From Rehmannia glutinosa (lineage: Eukaryota > Streptophyta > Magnoliopsida > Lamiales > Orobanchaceae): a DNA stretch of 64,000 bases. The translations under genes and the position numbers were made by a program. The notes beneath the pieces were generated by a model. The model was given only the letters and a program-made list of their open reading frames with translations, did not search any database and was not told the origin of the DNA. Positions 11,288 through 22,410 of this stretch are shown here, one piece after another (the stretch's first letter is position 1; each line of letters opens with the position of its first letter). The stretch covers positions 480,608-544,607 of the forward strand of contig JABTTQ020002605.1 of the NCBI GenBank assembly GCA_016081115.2, read 5' to 3'.

Positions 11288-12782
11288 TGTTTGATACATG
11301 TTTTTATCTTAATTTTGATGATTTTATTTTATCACCAAAACAATGTTTTTTAAAGGTTGTCCAAATACTCCTAAATGATTTAAAATGTTTTTAATATTTT
11401 CCGAGTATTTTCTCAAAGTTTATTTTCGTCTAAATTGGACAACGCTTTTAATGATTTTACGTTATTGGGTTTTCACTCTCAAACGATGCTTCTAAATGTT
11501 GTCCTAATACTTCCGATCGGTTTAAAATGTTTTTACTATATTTTTGAGTATTTCTTGAGTTTTATTTTCGACAAAAATTGGACAACATCTCTGTCTCGTG
11601 GTCGACCTGGTCGCCCTATAGGGCAACCCATACCGAAGATGTTTTTAGAAACGAGAAAATGAGACGGAAAGAAAATCAGCAGGTGTCGACCGCCGTCAAG
11701 GCGTCGATCGGTCGGTCGACCGGCCGCCAATCGGCCGTGCACTGCAAAGTGTGTTTCAAACGTAACGTTTTATCCTTGCAAAATCCATAAGGGGGACCGG
11801 TTGGGGTGATGGTCGACCGGCCGAGGTAGACGTCGACGGCCGCCTGCGTGTTATTTTTCTTTGTGTATTCTTTTCAACGTCTATTTCGTGATGCACGGTC
11901 GCCTATGTTTTGACAAAGAAATTCGACCGTTTGAAAACAGACAAACTTTCCTTAAATTGTGGGATTGATTTAACAGCTATATTCTTGATTTTAATTGTAT
12001 TTTTCTCAGAGATTTTCAATCCCCAAGAGGAGCCTATGCTTGATCAATCATCTCCTATAAATAGAGGAAGTTTTGGAGCAACCAAACATACAACAATTGA
12101 GATACAACACAACAAGATACACTTCAAGCAAACACTTGGTCTTTCATTGTCATTATTCTTGTTGTAAAATTGCCTAGCTTATCACTTTCACATCTTTGAG
12201 GTCTAGGCTATTCTTGATTACACTTGCACTCTATTGTATTATCATTATCGAGTTGTAATCTTGAATTTGTGGTCGTCATTCAAACACAAGATATCCTTGT
12301 GAGTGTTCTTTGGTAAGAACACACTTGGGTGAACTAGGTGTTAGGTGTGAGAAGATTGTGGTAATCTTCTTGTTGAGGTGTTGAAGAGTGTGGTGCTCTT
12401 CAAGGGTGAAGATTGTGGTAATCTTCACAAGGTGCCGTTGAAGGAAGATTGTGGTAATCTTCAAAGGGAGATTGTGGTAATCTCAAAGGTGGTGTTGAAG
12501 AAGAGTGTGGTGCTCTTCAAGGTGTTGTAAGTTGAATTTGTATTAATTTTGGTAATTAATAAAATTCTTTTTTTTTTTCTTCGAAATCCATCCCGGATAT
12601 ACTGGGGTGGTAGAGGATTAGGCCCTAGGTGGGTTGAACCTCTTTAAATCAACGTGTGTTGTTTACATTCCGCACCTTCTTATTGTGTTTGAGCATTCGG
12701 TTTGAAAAAGAGGGCGAAAACGAAAAGATGGAGATAATCTATTCACCCCCCCTCTAGATTATCGTAGCCGCTTGGACTTACA
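11288..12782 (+). repeat. 3' LTR of the SIRE-like element
   Basis: A 1495-bp direct repeat of 5321-6826 with the same TATA box (12056-12063) and the same hairpin array (about 12303-12519). In two hairpins one base is lost: the first loop reads TTGGT-like, and the sixth stem lacks a C. The end CA at 12781-12782 is followed by the target duplication ATACT. Confidence 0.9.
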
Positions 12783-12787
12783 ATACT

Positions 12788-14530
12788 TCCAGATAAATCT
12801 AAGATCTCCGAAGATCTTAGAGAAATCCAAAAGACGGTGCAGAATTATGGCAACCGCCATATTCATCTACCAGTACAAGTTCATCAGATCTAGAACCAGA
12901 TGGAGACGATGGTGAAATATCGAAGGAAACTCTTGAACTCCTTCATGATATTCAGAAACGAGTCAAGAACCTGGAGGACATGCCAAGTTCATCCGGAGGA
13001 AGGAAACGTATTGATTTTGGGACGGTACCCTATTTACACCAAAAAGGGAAACCAATCGAAGTTATACGAAAGATGACAGATGAGGAAAAGCTCATTGCTC
13101 TAATCAAAGGAAAATCCATCAAAAATTAAAAAAGATGGATATTGAAAAGATGAATCTTAAAGATCTGCATGACCTGGCAGAATCCTTCGCGGGATTAGGT
13201 ATTGTAGATTTAAAGATGAACGCAGGTGAGGAATCATCTTTGGTTACCTATGACCCACAACGTAGACCAATTCCACCACCACCACCAGTTAATCCTAACG
13301 TCGAAGAAAGTACGGGTTCGCATCATGGAGCTCGGGACGAGAGGATGCCACATCGGAGATTTCACGACCGGGAGTGATCCACTTTCAGAACAGGAGGTCG
13401 AAACCCTCTTGCGGGAACTGCACAACCTACAGGAAGGCGAATGTTTATCGACGCCTTATGGAAGAACGCACCTCGACCCAATACATCCGTATGGGTTGAT
13501 GTTAAACTGGACATTCCAGATTTTAAAAAAGAGAAGTTCTCATTGATAAATGGGCTTCAAACTATGAGAATTTCAAGAACCTCGATCTTACAAAGGATTC
13601 ATTCATTTTACTTCTTGAAATGAGTCTTGAAGGATCGGTGAAGATTGCCAGGATATGACCGATGCCGACGAAAAGTTCGGTCACATCGGGGAATCACTTA
13701 AAGGAATTGTCGATGGTATGGCAAAACTATTCAAAATCCAATTCATCGGCACGGGTTATTTAGGATTAGAGGATGAAAAAGAAAGAAATATAAACAAGCC
13801 CTCTATAGCTGAGTTATTGGATATTTGTCATATTGACGAATATATCAAGTTGTTCACCGAATACGGTGGAAATCTAAGATTGAGGAAAAGAAGCCGCACG
13901 CCTATTCTTTGCCAAGATTCCGAGTCCCCGGAGAGAAATGCTTATCGGGGAATACAAGGTGGAGTCAAGTAGAAAGCGTGGCGAGAAAAATGTCTTTCCT
14001 AAAGGCCAAGTTATCCGAATGGTGCTATCAAGCACTTGACTCTCCGCACAGAATTACAAGAGATTAAGAGGAATTAACAAAGCGCTTCCTCTATGTTGCG
14101 TGGATAATGATATCCCAACAATTGTGGGAGGTCAACCAAGGCGCGCACAAGAAGAAGAAGGAGAGAAGCCATCCATACCGCCGAGGAAGTAGAAGAAAAA
14201 AGTAGGTCTTCATGGAGACCTAGAAGGTTCTCGTCAAAACAAAAAGCCCGAAGTTACAAATCGGGGCAAAGACCGATGCAAGCGGAGTAGAGCCTCATCA
14301 TCGGGTTCTAATCAAGCAAGTACCAGCCAGAAATCCAGGAGAAGAACTTTCGGGCGTGCTCACACCGAGCTAATGAAAGTTTCAAAGATCAGTAATTGCT
14401 GGACATGCGGAGCAAGAGGACATATCTCGACCGATTGTCCGAAAACCGTAAACGAGGAGTCGACAGTTCGAGGCTACACCGAGAAATTGAGGAAGTCATC
14501 TACTATCAAGATCTTATACAGTGTATCAAT
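12788..14530 (+). pseudogene. Caulimovirid coat-protein-like region
   Basis: A run of broken frames: 13135-13377, 13441-13623, 13655-13972 and others. A retroviral-type zinc knuckle, CWTCGARGHISTDC, lies in one frame at 14397-14438. Such CCHC boxes mark the C-terminal part of caulimovirid capsid proteins and bind the genome. Many stops and shifts separate the pieces, so no protein is expected from it. Confidence 0.6.
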
Positions 14531-14635
14531 TTGAGTATATTCCTCGGATGAAAGCATCTATGAAGAAGAAATCTATTCGACGATGGAAGTGACTCACTCG
14601 AGAATCGAGTGAAGAAGAAATTCTTCAATGCATAA

Positions 14636-15664
14636 ATGAGAGGATATGTCAGATTCCTCTCTCACACTCTGATTTCTCATAAGACTCTTATGAGAATCAT
14701 GAAGGAAGATCCAAAGCTTCAAGTCTATGATGGATTTACGATCGGAGCTATGGAAAAAGCATTAGATAAAATTGGGTTTCGTAACAGAAAACACCAAATT
14801 ATCCACAGGGTAACAACCGGAGAATTTGCCATTTCAATGGAGTTTACCGGGAACCTGATCGAGATGCAGTTGGTCCCTATTAGAGAAATCCAGGAGATCA
14901 AAAGCAGAGTCAAAAGAGAAGTTGCAAAAACACTCTCATGGATTCATATTGGAGCCATAAGAGTTATTATTAAAGCAACATTCAAAGAAGGAATAGATTC
15001 ACCACTCAATCTGGCTATCTTTGACAAGCGAATCTCAAACCTCAAGGATTCTTGCCTTGGAGCGGTTACAGGAAATTTGTATGCTAGGAAATTGGCATTT
15101 AATGTCTATCCCAGAATTGCATACAATCTGGGAGATCGAGACTTCAGTAGAGTCCTAACCCTTCATCAAGATTTCAAAAGAGATGATTTGATGAAAGAAG
15201 GGAATCGACCCTACTCGATCACATACAAGATATCTTATGCTCTCTCGAATACACATCATTTAGAAGTATTCTTGAGAAAGGAATTTATCGAAGTCCCGAG
15301 GATTTTCGAGGACTTTGCTAGGGTGGTTTTACCAGAAATTATTGAATCTCCAACTATAAAGGAGATCGATATGAAAATACAAGATCAACCAGTCTTCAAC
15401 AAAAGTCGAAGTCTCAGAGTTGAGCCAAGAAGGATGTCTTTCCAACAGGACAGAATGACGAGTAGCAGTTGTTGGGAAGAAAGGAGACCAAGTACAGTTC
15501 AGCGCATTCCAGATATTTTCAAAACAACAGGAGAGATGAAATGTCCAGAAGGATGGCGAGAGGTTGAAGTAATAGTCGACATCACTCAAAATGATAACAT
15601 TTTTCCTTGTGATGTTCTATATTATCTCCAACAACCAATCGTTGGAGGGTATCAAGGAAGCTGA
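14636..15664 (+). pseudogene. Caulimovirid movement-protein domain
   Basis: The longest undisturbed viral frame, 342 codons. Its central part (about residues 100-215) has the features of the 30K superfamily of plant virus movement proteins, with a conserved LG.VTGNLYARKLAF block near residues 140-155. These proteins modify plasmodesmata for cell-to-cell spread. It sits between the coat-like region and the polymerase region. The surrounding frames are broken, so although this one is open the locus as a whole is a relic. The apparent start may not be native, since in related viruses this domain can be part of a larger polyprotein. Confidence 0.75.
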
Positions 15665-17925
15665 AGATAGGAGAAATTGAGCTTACTATCACGGGGAGTT
15701 GCGGGAAAGATCCTGCAAGAACAATTAATACCGGGAATTGAATTTCTTGAGGAGCATAAACTTGGGAAAGATTACAAGACGGAATGGAGTTCACAGTGGC
15801 TAATAAAAGATACGAGAATCGATGACCACTAGTCCATTCTCCATATACATTTCTATTGGAATGTTATATCTTTGAATACTGGTGAGTATTTACGCCTATA
15901 TTGAATCAGTCTTAGGAATATGTATCGCAGCGGAAGTTTTTCCTAAAGACATTGGAGAAGATTTACCGGCTATTGCGAGGAAGAGATTTCTCTAAAAGGA
16001 TTCTTATCCTTAATCGAGGAATTAAACAAGCGTAAATCATGATCGGAGGCGCGGGCGGTACCCCATGGTACAAAGTGAAGACGCCACCAATCTATTTCCA
16101 TGATACATGTGCAGATATTTTGCTAGGAAACAATTTCCTATAAACATTCAAGAGATTCACACAAGAAAATGAGACGAGAAGACTTATTTTCACAACCTTA
16201 TGTGATCATAAGATTATTGTCCAGAGACTGCGAGAAGCATTTTGAGTAAAAATGCCTATTATTTTTCGCAGCAAAGCGTGGTGATGAAGCCAAACCGCAA
16301 TCCAAAAATAGCGGATCGAAGAAAATTTGGTGAAGCATTATTATCCTATAGACAATTTGGTTCGATTCAAAAGGATCAAAAAATATGGGATAACAACTTG
16401 TATTCATTCAGAGTACAAGGTGAAGAACGAGTTACTCCAGAAGCCATTGCAGAATTATGGATGAGTCTAATGGAGAATCTACAGAGTAATGTAACCATAG
16501 AGGAACAAATATCACTCGAGGATATCAAGAAGAAGATCCAAAGGAATTACAATGAAGATCCTTTGGCATGGTGGGACAAGAACGAGCTCAAAGCATCCTT
16601 AAAGGTTAAGCCAGGAAAGGAGTACGAGTTCGTAAGATTCAAACCAATCCTTATGAACCAGGAGGATCGTGAGGATATGCAGAAGATACTTAAGGAACAT
16701 CTTGACCTTAAGTTAATTTCACCAGGAGTTTCTCCATACAGTAGTCCAGGGTTCTTAGTCAGAAACCATGGAGAGATCAAAAGAGGAAAGCCAAGACGTG
16801 TTATTAATTACAAGGGGATTAATAACATTTTGGAGTTCGACGGATACTATATCCCAAGCAGAGAACATCTGGTTAACTGCATCAAAGGTGCCAAGATATT
16901 CTCAAAGTTCGATTGTAAATCTGGATTCTACCAGATTAAGATGGATGAAGAAAGCAAGAAGTTCACAGCTTTCTCTACACCACAAGGATAATCGTATTTG
17001 GAATGTGATGCCTATGGGATTGGCTAACGCACTTTTGGATATATCAAAGGAAGATGGATAATCTCTTCAAAGATTATTTCAGTTTCATGTTCGTGTACAT
17101 CGATGATATTCTTATCGCCTCAAAGAACATGAAGGAGCATCTCAAGCATTTGGAAATATTTTCAGATGTTTGTCACAAGGAATGATTAGTGCTTTGAGAG
17201 AAGAAGCGCAAGAATTGCAACAAGACAGATTGAATTCCTAGGAATTGAAATCGAATGCGGAATAATCCTACAAAGTCATATTGTAGAAAAGATACACGGA
17301 TTTCCGGATACATTGAAAGACAAGAAGCGACTTGAGTTTTCTTGGAGTTGTCAATTTTTTGGAATGTTCATAAACAATCTAGCACATTACGGGGAAGGTG
17401 TTTAGCCCATTTCTTAAAAAGATGCAAGATTCAAATGGGAGAATGAACATCAAGAAGGAATCAAGCAACTTAAGGAGGTTTGCAAAAATCTTCCGAAACT
17501 TGCAATTCCACAGATGAAGATGAACCTGTTCTTTATACGGATGCCAATGATTATTGGTGGGCGGCAGTACTTACAAAAGCTACACCAAATGGAGAAGTGC
17601 CATGCAGATATCAGTAGTGGTTTATTCACACCAAAGTGAATCGACTCGGTGGCATATCAACGAGAAAGAATTCTTTCGAGAAGAAAGGCTTTTAAAAAAT
17701 GGCCTTTATTTTTCTTGGCTAAAAAGTTTATCTTAAAAATTGATAATTCAAGTGTCAAAGCTTTTCGAAAAACAAAATTGAATCAAAACCGAGGAAAAAG
17801 CTAGGATACTTAGATGGCAAGTTTGAATGTCAATATTATGATTATGATATTGTCATTATAAAATCTCATGAAAATATTCTTGCAGATTTTCTAACAAGAG
17901 ATGGAGGGAATTGAAGCTGATTCCA
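15665..17925 (+). pseudogene. Caulimovirid protease-reverse transcriptase-RNase H, broken
   Basis: A retropepsin-like end motif (ADILLGNNF) is visible near 16111-16137. The reverse transcriptase starts in the frame 16242-16991 (250 residues), which carries the fingers and palm motifs and stops just after the SGFYQIKM region. The catalytic YIDD is in another frame at 17096-17107. RNase H motifs (LYTDAN, about 17532) and a WHINEKEFF block (about 17650) follow, again in shifted frames. The domain order is the usual one for caulimovirid polymerases. Several stops and indels make it non-functional. Confidence 0.75.
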
Positions 17926-18001
17926 TCCTCACAACATCAAGACATCTTGGAGACCAGCTGGAAATGCTACTCCGAGAATTTGATACCCTGGTCATCAATC
18001 T

Positions 18002-18619
18002 TTGATTTGGCCGAAATTACAAAGGAATGATCGGGACAAAGTAACCGATCATATACGAGCATGTGTCCGGTCTCACTCTCAGTTGAGAACGGCATTTCAA
18101 GGGCCACTCCTCCGGGCCGCTAATAAGCAAACGGAGCGTTTAGAGCGCAGGGCTCCTCAACCTGCAGCAGAGGATTCAAGTACCTCTAGCACAAGTCCTA
18201 AGCTGGCAGAAATGTTGGCCCAAGGAAAAACTGATACTCCGGAGTCAAATCCCGAGTTATCACATCAACCCAGCACGTCCGGGGTAAAGGACGAAGAGAT
18301 CAATCTTAGGCCTATGATGGGCACTTCTAAGGTTGATATTAACGAGATTAAAGTTTCTTCTTGGCGGGGAATACCGGACAAATTGGGAGAAACTAATTAC
18401 AGGCATGGAATATCTCCAGAAAAAACAAAGATTGATGTTTCTGGAAAATATCCAAGGGTTTGGATGCTACCAAATTCCAGCCCTCAAGAAGTTAAGAGGT
18501 GGTACGAGTTTGGGGCTTTGGCCTCAGTCTATACTACTTCACCAGGATTCCCGGAGATCACAAAATTATCGAAGTGGATCCGGGAAGTCTGCTATTCTGA
18601 GTCTTTGGTCCAACAATGA
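18002..18619 (+). pseudogene. Caulimovirid 3' ORF, first part (function unknown)
   Basis: An open frame of 205 codons directly after the RNase H region. The N-terminal half is rich in Ser, Thr, Pro and Gln. The C-terminal half contains YPRVWMLPNSSPQEVKRWYE and Gly/Ala-rich residues. Its place is that of the translation transactivator or inclusion-body ORF of some caulimovirid genera, but I could not identify a diagnostic motif, so this is only a positional suggestion. Followed closely by another frame, 18781-19278. Confidence 0.45.
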
Positions 18620-18780
18620 CAACCTAAGACGAGGGGATACATTGGAGTGTATTTCATAAGTGCGGCGGCCAAGAGCCCATCGGAAAAGGTGGACATGAAG
18701 CCTTCCATTACATTAAGCCAAGACCGGATGAAAGAGCCCGGAAATATCGAGGAGGCAAGTTCGGAAGAAGTACAATTGGC

Positions 18781-19278
18781 ATGACCTTCATCAAGATCGA
18801 GATCACCCACAAGAAGGGCATGGGGATTGTGGGTCTGTCTCACGGAGATGGACAAAGTCAAGTTTCCGTTCAAGTTCTACCAGAATTCGGTGAACGGGTC
18901 ATTCCTGTTAAATACCATGACGGGAAAAACTACAAGGTTCGCGAGAAGATCATTCGAAAAAGAAAAGAAATCTTCTATGGGAAAATAAGCTGCCGGGGAG
19001 CAAAGAAGCTCGCCGGAAATATTGTAACATGGCTCATATCGGCCATTGGGAACTTCGGGTCTGTCCCAAATGTCAAAACTAGAAGGAACCGGAATTTGGC
19101 AAAGGATTCCGACCAAAAGTCGACCGGAGAAGACCCGGCGATGGAGAAGAAAAGTCACGAAGTATCCAAAGTTTCGGGGACCACCAAAAAAGTAGATTCC
19201 CCAACAAAGCTAGTAGAAACATGTGACTCCAGACAAGTAACAACCCACTTAGAAAAAAGACGAAAAGTGGGTCCATGA
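18781..19278 (+). pseudogene. Caulimovirid 3' ORF, second part (function unknown)
   Basis: A frame of 165 codons, lysine-rich, with no family I recognise. It lies 160 bp after the preceding frame and is most simply its frameshifted continuation, given how often the viral frames are broken here. A separate small gene cannot be ruled out. Confidence 0.35.
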
Positions 19279-19494
19279 AAGATGTCGTCCAACGTATTAC
19301 AAGACAAAGGACGAGTCAGCAGGATTTGGAAGTTTGCATAAAGAACCGGATACTGCATAAGATGGGGCGATCCATGTGAAGAAAGGAAATGCCAACTAAG
19401 TGCAAGTGGAAAGCAATAATTCAAGAAAGTATGATGTAAGCGGTGGCGTTTTACATTTCAAACAAGGGTTGAAGTCCAAATTGAAATCCGGACT

Positions 19495-19760
19495 TACATC
19501 TATTTAAACCAGAGTTTGAAGGGAGGCCGAGGACATCGAAAATTCTCCTAAGTCTTCTACAATAAAAATTCTTCCGTAATATTGAGTGTTTAGAATTTGA
19601 GTGTTTTGGTTTTAAAGTTTAGTTTTTAATTTTATGTACAAGAGTGTAATAGCCTTTATGAGAGGCTAACAGGTTTTCTCCTCCCAAAAGGAGATTGCGA
19701 TGTAATAAATTTTTCTTTAAGTTCTTAATAAAATAAAGTTTGTTTGTTCAACATGTGTTC
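19495..19760 (+). promoter_or_regulatory. Caulimovirid promoter and leader-like region
   Basis: After the last viral frame, a TATTTAA box lies at 19501-19507. AATAAA-type signals follow at about 19560 and 19729-19738. A TATA-type promoter followed by a poly(A) signal is typical of the caulimovirid large intergenic region, where the genome-length transcript starts and ends. Activity cannot be judged from sequence. Confidence 0.45.
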
Positions 19761-20289
19761 ATAATGTACTATTGATTCATCCCTTTGAAGAATTACTTTA
19801 CGCCTTGGAGTAGGAAACGAACCAAGGTCGTGTCTTGAAAGATTTACGAAGGAGTCGGATAACTTGCAGATCATCTTCCCGAGGGTGAGGTTGAACAGTG
19901 AGGAGTTGTTTGTTAAACGATCCGGGGCGTAATTTTCCGGTGGTGGCGTTGCGAACCATTTAACGGTGTTGTTTTGGCCAAAAGAGGTATGAATTTTAAG
20001 GATTTATTAATCTTACTAAGCATGTTGGGCCGATATTGTCGTAATGGACTATTTCCATTTTCACTGTAAACCTTGGTTTGGAATCGATAACATAGAATCG
20101 AAAATCTTTTAAAATTCTATGACTGTTAAGTTTATCTACCGAAACCCGACATGATCTTTTAAAACCTCCGTATGGAGACTGGATCTAAGTAGGTGTAACA
20201 ATGCCACGAATGAAACATGAAATAGAAACTGAAAAGTGTTCGTATTCTGTGAAATCTGGTACGAATTAATCATATTTCCTTATTCTGTT

Positions 20290-20412
20290 ATAAAGGGTAT
20301 AATGGGAACTTCAGTACATATTTGAATCCTTTTAATAAGGATGGCCATAGTTGTAAATCAAACTTGAAATAAGGCCGTTTCTGAACATACCCCAAAAATA
20401 TATGCCATTTCC
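20290..20412. repeat. Right arm of an outer inverted repeat
   Basis: In reverse complement it resembles 4774-4885 on the other side of the viral insertion (GGAAATGGC..., AAACGGCCTTATTTCAAG..., CCATTATACCCTTTATA). Diverged and without an obvious target duplication. Confidence 0.4.
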
Positions 20413-20980
20413 TCAAATACATTTCCACCAATACAACAAGCACTTCGGACACCCACTTAAGATTTTTGACAAATTTTATCTTAATCTATTTGATGTTGTA
20501 TCTAGAACATGTTAGTCAACCAAAAAAAAATCATAATAATTTTATTGGGACTTACATGTACTGTTAGGTAACATCCATCTTTCATGGACACCATAAATAA
20601 TGCAACTGTAGAATATATTTTGAATGTTCTACATCTTTGGTTCAAGAATCACTAAAATACAAATAATAGATGTCTTCATAGATACATCTTTTTTGTTTCC
20701 CTTTACACTTTTGATTCGAGAATTTTGGCGAGTAAAAGAAAAGAAAAAACTAATAAAAATAATTGATTTGGTTGCTATGGAAACTATTATGGAAAAAGAA
20801 AAAAAAAGAGTTAAGGGAAACTTTCAGTAACTGGGCAAAATTGATTTTCATCACACAAAAAAAGAAAAAATTGAGAAAATTGAGATGAAAGCCTGAGGAT
20901 GGAACTAATTATTTGCTCGGCTGAATTACAAAATTGGTCTTGTAATTTAGGGAGGAAATATTTTCAAAATTTGACAAAAA
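20413..20980. other. Intergenic DNA, no recognised gene
   Basis: AT-rich. The short frame 20624-20830 is low-complexity lysine-rich and unlikely to be a gene. Confidence 0.5.
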
Positions 20981-21341
20981 CTCTGGTCGATAAGATCGTC
21001 TAATGGGTCTGTTCCGTTAGATAGACCTAACCCGACTCGTGATTTTTTTATAATTTCATGCACTGGTGGTATTTTTACAATTCTGAAGAGGCGGTGGCAT
21101 TTTTATGATTTTGAACGCGATGATATTTTTGTAATATTCTGGGAGCGGTTGCATAGTATCACTGGACCAATGACGGACCCAAAAAAAATTATTTTTATTT
21201 TTTATTATTTATTTAAAAAACTATTAATTAATTAGTTTTAAAACATAAAATACACTCCCATTAATTGTTTCTTATGTAGTTTATAATTGTACCTATTTTA
21301 TTTTTGTTGTAGATTTTCTAGGGAATTTTGTAGCTTATAAT

Positions 21342-21650
21342 CAGTGGCGTAGCCAGGATTTATATTGGGGTGTGCTGATACACAGAAATGTATTTGTTTT
21401 GTGAGTAGGTCTCTTATATCACTATGCCACAGAAACAAAGAGTAATACTTTTTAATGTATATAGTAATATTTTTAGTGTAAAAATTACTACATTGTATGC
21501 ACAACTAAAAAAATATGTTCGAACAATGTATTACTTTTTACACATAAAAGTAATGCTTTTTTTTCATCGCACGGTGTGACCTTTATACATAAGTTTTTGT
21601 CTTATTTTGTGCCCCTCTTGTAGACAATTTCTGGATCCGTCCCTGCACTG
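21342..21650. mobile_element. Small transposon with CAGTG termini
   Basis: Begins CAGTGGCGTAGCCAGGATTT and ends with the near-inverse (CTGGATCCGTCCCTGCACTG), giving imperfect inverted ends around about 309 bp of AT-rich DNA. These ends are common in plant genomes. No clear target duplication was seen, so the class is left open. Confidence 0.45.
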
Positions 21651-21659
21651 GACCATTGA

Positions 21660-22410
21660 CATTTTTGTAATATTAGGCAGTGATGTAGTACCATTAAAAA
21701 TATTAGTTTTTCCCTACAAAGTATTAGTAGTACCGTGAAAAGTATTAGTAATCACCTTGAACAGTATTTTTAATAATCTTCATGAAAAATATTGATTTTT
21801 CCGTCAAAAGTATTAGTAATCCTACTAAAACGTATTAATAGTCTTATTGAAAAGTATTATTTTTCCGATTAAAGGTATTTTGTATTACTCATGAAAAGTA
21901 CTCGTTTTTATCATAAAAAAAATATTATATTAGTAGTTCTCTCCCCAAAAGTATCACCTGTCATCCTGAGAAATGTATAGTAGCCCCCACTAAAAAATAT
22001 TAGTTTTTCCCCTAAAAGATATTAATAATCCTCTAAAAAAGTATCAGTTGTACCACTGAAAAATATTAGTAATTTTCTTGAATAATATATTTAGCAATCC
22101 TCATGAAAGTATTGATTTTTCCCCTCAAAAGTTTTACTATTCCCCCCTAAAATGTATTAATAATCTCATTGAAAAGTGTTAGCTTTTCTGATTATAGTAT
22201 TTTAGTATTCCTCCTAAAACATACAAGTTTTTTTCATAAAAAATATTAGTAGTTCCGCAGAAAAGTATTAGTTCTCCCCCCAAAAGTATCAGTAGTCATC
22301 CTGAAAAAATTAAAAATATTTAGTGGCTCCTGTAAAAATATTAGTTTTCCCTCTAAAAAGTATTAGTAATCCTCCAAAAAAGTATTAATAGCCCTCCTAA
22401 AATGTATTAA
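21660..22410. repeat. Degenerate tandem repeat (about 30-bp unit)
   Basis: More than twenty diverged units built on AAAAGTATTAGTAATCCTCC. Related units occur in the opposite orientation at 31013-31390. The preceding flank (about 20970-21040, GACAAAAACTC... with CGTTAGATAGAC) resembles the reverse complement of 31400-31465. The two loci look like copies of one element in opposite orientation. Confidence 0.6.

Larger units (their letters stand above)
5321..12782 (+). mobile_element. SIRE-like Copia LTR retrotransposon lacking pol
   Basis: A complete-ended element of 7462 bp. The LTRs start TG and end CA. The 5-bp target duplication ATACT is present at 5316-5320 and 12783-12787. A tRNA-Met primer site follows the 5' LTR and a purine tract precedes the 3' LTR. 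The internal region holds a Copia gag with a zinc knuckle and a later ORF of the retrotransposon-associated envelope-like type. No protease, integrase, reverse transcriptase or RNase H could be found between them. The gag tail and the downstream extra ORF fit the SIRE (Maximus) lineage. This copy is non-autonomous. It interrupts the caulimovirid sequence and is therefore younger than that insertion. Confidence 0.85.
12788..20210 (+). mobile_element. Endogenous caulimovirid, main segment
   Basis: Continuation of the viral unit from 5320. In order it shows a coat-like region with a CCHC knuckle, a 30K-type movement protein, retropepsin, reverse transcriptase, RNase H, a separate 3' ORF region, and then a promoter and leader-like intergenic region. 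Most frames are broken by stops and small indels, so this is a decayed integrated copy. The right boundary is approximate. The coat-before-movement order with a separate 3' ORF is closer to cavemovirus and solendovirus layouts than to badnaviruses (inference). Confidence 0.75.
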
